The translations under genes were made by a program, and so were the position numbers. From Flavobacteriales bacterium UBA1820 (GTDB taxonomy: Bacteria > Bacteroidota > Bacteroidia > Flavobacteriales > UBA1820): 7,575 bases of DNA. Every line of letters starts with the position of its first letter. Position 1 is the first letter of the stretch. The stretch covers positions 1 to 7,575 of the forward strand of contig DCEW01000027.1 in NCBI GenBank assembly GCA_002314265.1, read 5' to 3'. Shown here piece after piece: positions 5,591-7,575 of the stretch. The notes below the pieces were generated by a model. The model searched no databases and was not told the DNA's origin. It saw only the letters and a list, made by a program, of their open reading frames with translations.

Positions 5591-7537
5591 ATGAACAAAA
5601 CCCTCCGACTCTCCCGCATTCTGCAATTGTTGGAAAACAATTCGCAATACGCCGAAACCTACATCTACGTCCCTTCGGCCTGGAGTCGCCCTTTCAGTCC
5701 CTATGAATACGTCTTTGTCCGGGCCAAGGACTACTATCGCGACGTGGTCGCCCGCATTCTCGAACAAGCCCGGCCGGGCGTAAACTACGCCACCAACCTC
5801 TCCTCCATCCGGGGCGAGGCCGACCGGTGGAGCACACGCGCGGTGCTTTACAACGCTTTCCCGCGCCTGACCAGCGCTTTCGACCACGACGGCAACAACG
5901 TCATCGGTCAGTCGCAGATCGACCTGACCCTCAATGAAAAAGGCATCCGCGACAGCGGCACCTTCCTCAAGACCATCGCCATGCTCCCCTACATCCGCTC
6001 CCTGGGAGCCAACACCCTGTACCTGCTGCCCGTCAACCGCATCGGCACCATCCACCGCAAAGGCGACCTTGGTTCGCCGTACGCCACGGCCGACCTGATG
6101 GACTTCGATCCGCTGCTGGCCGACCCGCTGCTGGGCGGGATGAACATCGCCGACCAGTTCGCCGCTCTGGTGGAAGCCGCCCATATCCTGGGCATCCGCG
6201 TCGTGCTGGAATTCGCCCTGCGAACCGCTTCGGTGGATTGCGTCCAGGCCTCCTCGCACCCCGAATGGTTCTACTGGATCCATCGTCAGGATGCCGACCG
6301 CTTTGAAAAGCCCCGCTTCACCCCCGAAGAACTCCAGCACATCCGGCAGGTTCCCGCCACAGGTCGGGAGGAAGACTACCTCCCCCCCTGCCCGGACTAC
6401 CGCCAGATGTTCTCTCTCCCACCGGCCAAAGGAAAAGTAAAACGCCTCAAAGGGCAGCCGGTAGGACAAACACCCGAAGGCGAAGCCGTCATACCTCCCG
6501 CTTTTGCCGACTGGCCGCCGGACGACATCCAGCCTTCGTGGGACGACGTAACCTACCTGCGCATGTACCGCGATCCGAAAGACGAGTACAACTACATGGC
6601 GTACAATACCCTCCGGTACTACGATCCCGCTTTGGCCAAGCAGGAAAACGCGGTGCGCCCCCTGTGGGACTACCTCGCGCAGGTGATCCCCACCTACCAG
6701 AAGAAATACGGGATCGACGGATCGATGATCGACATGGGACATGCCCTCCCGGAATCCCTGGTTCAGAACATCCGGCAAGAGGCCCGAAAGATCGATCCCA
6801 CCTTTGCTTTCTTCGAAGAAAACTTCTACCCCAAAGGCCAGGCCGACCCTCAGGGATACGATGCCGCCCTAGGTTTCGGCTTTGAATGCGACCTGCATTC
6901 CCTGTGGCGCATGGTGGACTACGCCCGTCAGGACCATCCCGAAGCGGTATTCGGCACCTTGGAAACCCACAACACTCCGCGCGCGGCCGCGCGCGGAGGG
7001 GCGCGCTTCTCCCTGGCTGGATACGCGGTATTCTGTTTCCTTCCATCCGTTCTCCCGATGATCCATTCGGGATTCGAACTGCTGGAAACCTTCCCGGTCA
7101 ATACCGGACTGGGCTTTACCAAAGACCAAACGGAGTTTTACGCTCGGGAAAAACTCCCGCTCTTTTACTTGGGGGCTCTCAACTGGCTTTCCCAGGACCA
7201 CCTGACCGGTATACTCGCCCGGCTGAACGACCTGCGCAGGGCGCATCTGGACCTAGTGTGCGATGCTTCGCCACAGACACTCGACCTGCCTCATGTGGAA
7301 TCGCCCGAAGGGGCGGTCAAGGCCTATCGCCGCATCCGGGAGGACAACCCGCACCGGCAGATCGTCGTCCTGCTGAATACCGACGAGGCTTCCTCCCGCA
7401 AATTTTACCTGCACATCCCCTATGCCGGCGACCGAAAAGCGGCCGACGTGATTACGGGATTCCTCCACACGTTCACTTCCGATTGGTTGTCCTACGAGAT
7501 GGCTCCGGGACAGGCGATCGTCCTGGCACTCGAATAG
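5591..7537 (+). CDS. GH13 (alpha-amylase superfamily) protein, GlgE-like, atypical active site
   Basis: This 648-residue protein without a signal peptide should act in the cytoplasm on an alpha-glucan or maltodextrin. The (beta/alpha)8 barrel pattern is clear: GANTLYLLPVNRIG (139-152), GDLGSPYA (158-165), LEFALRT (206-212) with HPEWFYW (223-229), GIDGSMIDMGHALP (374-387), FFEENF (407-412), LETHNTPR (457-464) and HSGFEL (492-497). A beta-sandwich domain lies at about 570-648. Likely nucleophile Asp381 and acid/base Glu410 are present. LEFALRT...HPEWF, DMGHALP and SGFEL resemble GlgE maltosyltransferase (LDFALQ...HPEWF, DNPHTKP, SGFEL) more than plain amylases. The Arg normally two residues before the nucleophile is Met379, and the usual third Asp is Asn461 or Arg464 depending on alignment, so activity may be altered or lost. 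The frame is open back into rprY, and an in-frame ATG at 5507 sits in the hairpin stem; 5591 gives the natural N-terminus. No promoter box was found. Confidence 0.85.
   Translation: MNKTLRLSRILQLLENNSQYAETYIYVPSAWSRPFSPYEYVFVRAKDYYRDVVARILEQARPGVNYATNLSSIRGEADRWSTRAVLYNAFPRLTSAFDHDGNNVIGQSQIDLTLNEKGIRDSGTFLKTIAMLPYIRSLGANTLYLLPVNRIGTIHRKGDLGSPYATADLMDFDPLLADPLLGGMNIADQFAALVEAAHILGIRVVLEFALRTASVDCVQASSHPEWFYWIHRQDADRFEKPRFTPEELQHIRQVPATGREEDYLPPCPDYRQMFSLPPAKGKVKRLKGQPVGQTPEGEAVIPPAFADWPPDDIQPSWDDVTYLRMYRDPKDEYNYMAYNTLRYYDPALAKQENAVRPLWDYLAQVIPTYQKKYGIDGSMIDMGHALPESLVQNIRQEARKIDPTFAFFEENFYPKGQADPQGYDAALGFGFECDLHSLWRMVDYARQDHPEAVFGTLETHNTPRAAARGGARFSLAGYAVFCFLPSVLPMIHSGFELLETFPVNTGLGFTKDQTEFYAREKLPLFYLGALNWLSQDHLTGILARLNDLRRAHLDLVCDASPQTLDLPHVESPEGAVKAYRRIREDNPHRQIVVLLNTDEASSRKFYLHIPYAGDRKAADVITGFLHTFTSDWLSYEMAPGQAIVLALE
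6975..6998. repeat. 24-bp perfect GC palindrome inside the GH13 gene
   Basis: CTCCGCGCGCGG is followed directly by its exact reverse complement CCGCGCGCGGAG, with no spacer; a NotI-type GCGGCCGC octamer is inside it. It encodes TPRAAARGG just after the His460-Asn461 active-site motif. Whether it has any role beyond coding is unknown. Confidence 0.9.
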
Positions 7538-7575
7538 AAGCACTCTCCACGCTCTGTGTGCGGGCAAGCGAAGGG

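Overview
The window looks like chromosomal DNA of a GC-rich member of the Bacteroidota, most likely Rikenellaceae (Alistipes-like). The evidence is the TAnnTTTG-type -7 promoter boxes typical of the phylum, the lack of strong Shine-Dalgarno sequences, a RprX/RprY-type two-component pair and an E. coli-type (type I) MenB. Genus level is inference. No mobile-element gene, CRISPR array, tRNA or rRNA is visible.

Layout. The left part (40-2155) is on the minus strand: menB, then a secreted C1B cysteine peptidase downstream of it. A 363-bp divergent intergenic region (2156-2518) follows. It holds a good menB promoter, a near-perfect 84-bp tandem repeat and, around the repeat array, a perfect 14-bp inverted repeat that encloses the -7 box of the next gene. 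The plus strand then carries a Nudix hydrolase (2519-3073), the sensor kinase rprX (3143-4705) and the response regulator rprY (4758-5465). These three are close enough (69 and 52 bp gaps) to be co-transcribed, although possible internal promoters are visible. Two hairpins (5472-5570) probably end that unit. The last gene (5591-7537) is an intracellular GH13 alpha-amylase-superfamily protein, distantly like GlgE, with substitutions at several normally invariant active-site positions.

How the genes relate. MenB serves menaquinone synthesis at the inner membrane, but no other men gene is present here. RprX and RprY form a complete sensor/regulator pair. The peptidase is exported; the Nudix and GH13 proteins are cytoplasmic. 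Nothing in the sequence ties all six genes into one pathway.

Most worth a second look are the inverted-repeat-bounded repeat array between menB and the Nudix gene (possible invertible or copy-number-variable promoter segment) and the atypical GH13 protein. The ends (1-39 and 7538-7575) show no feature I can support.
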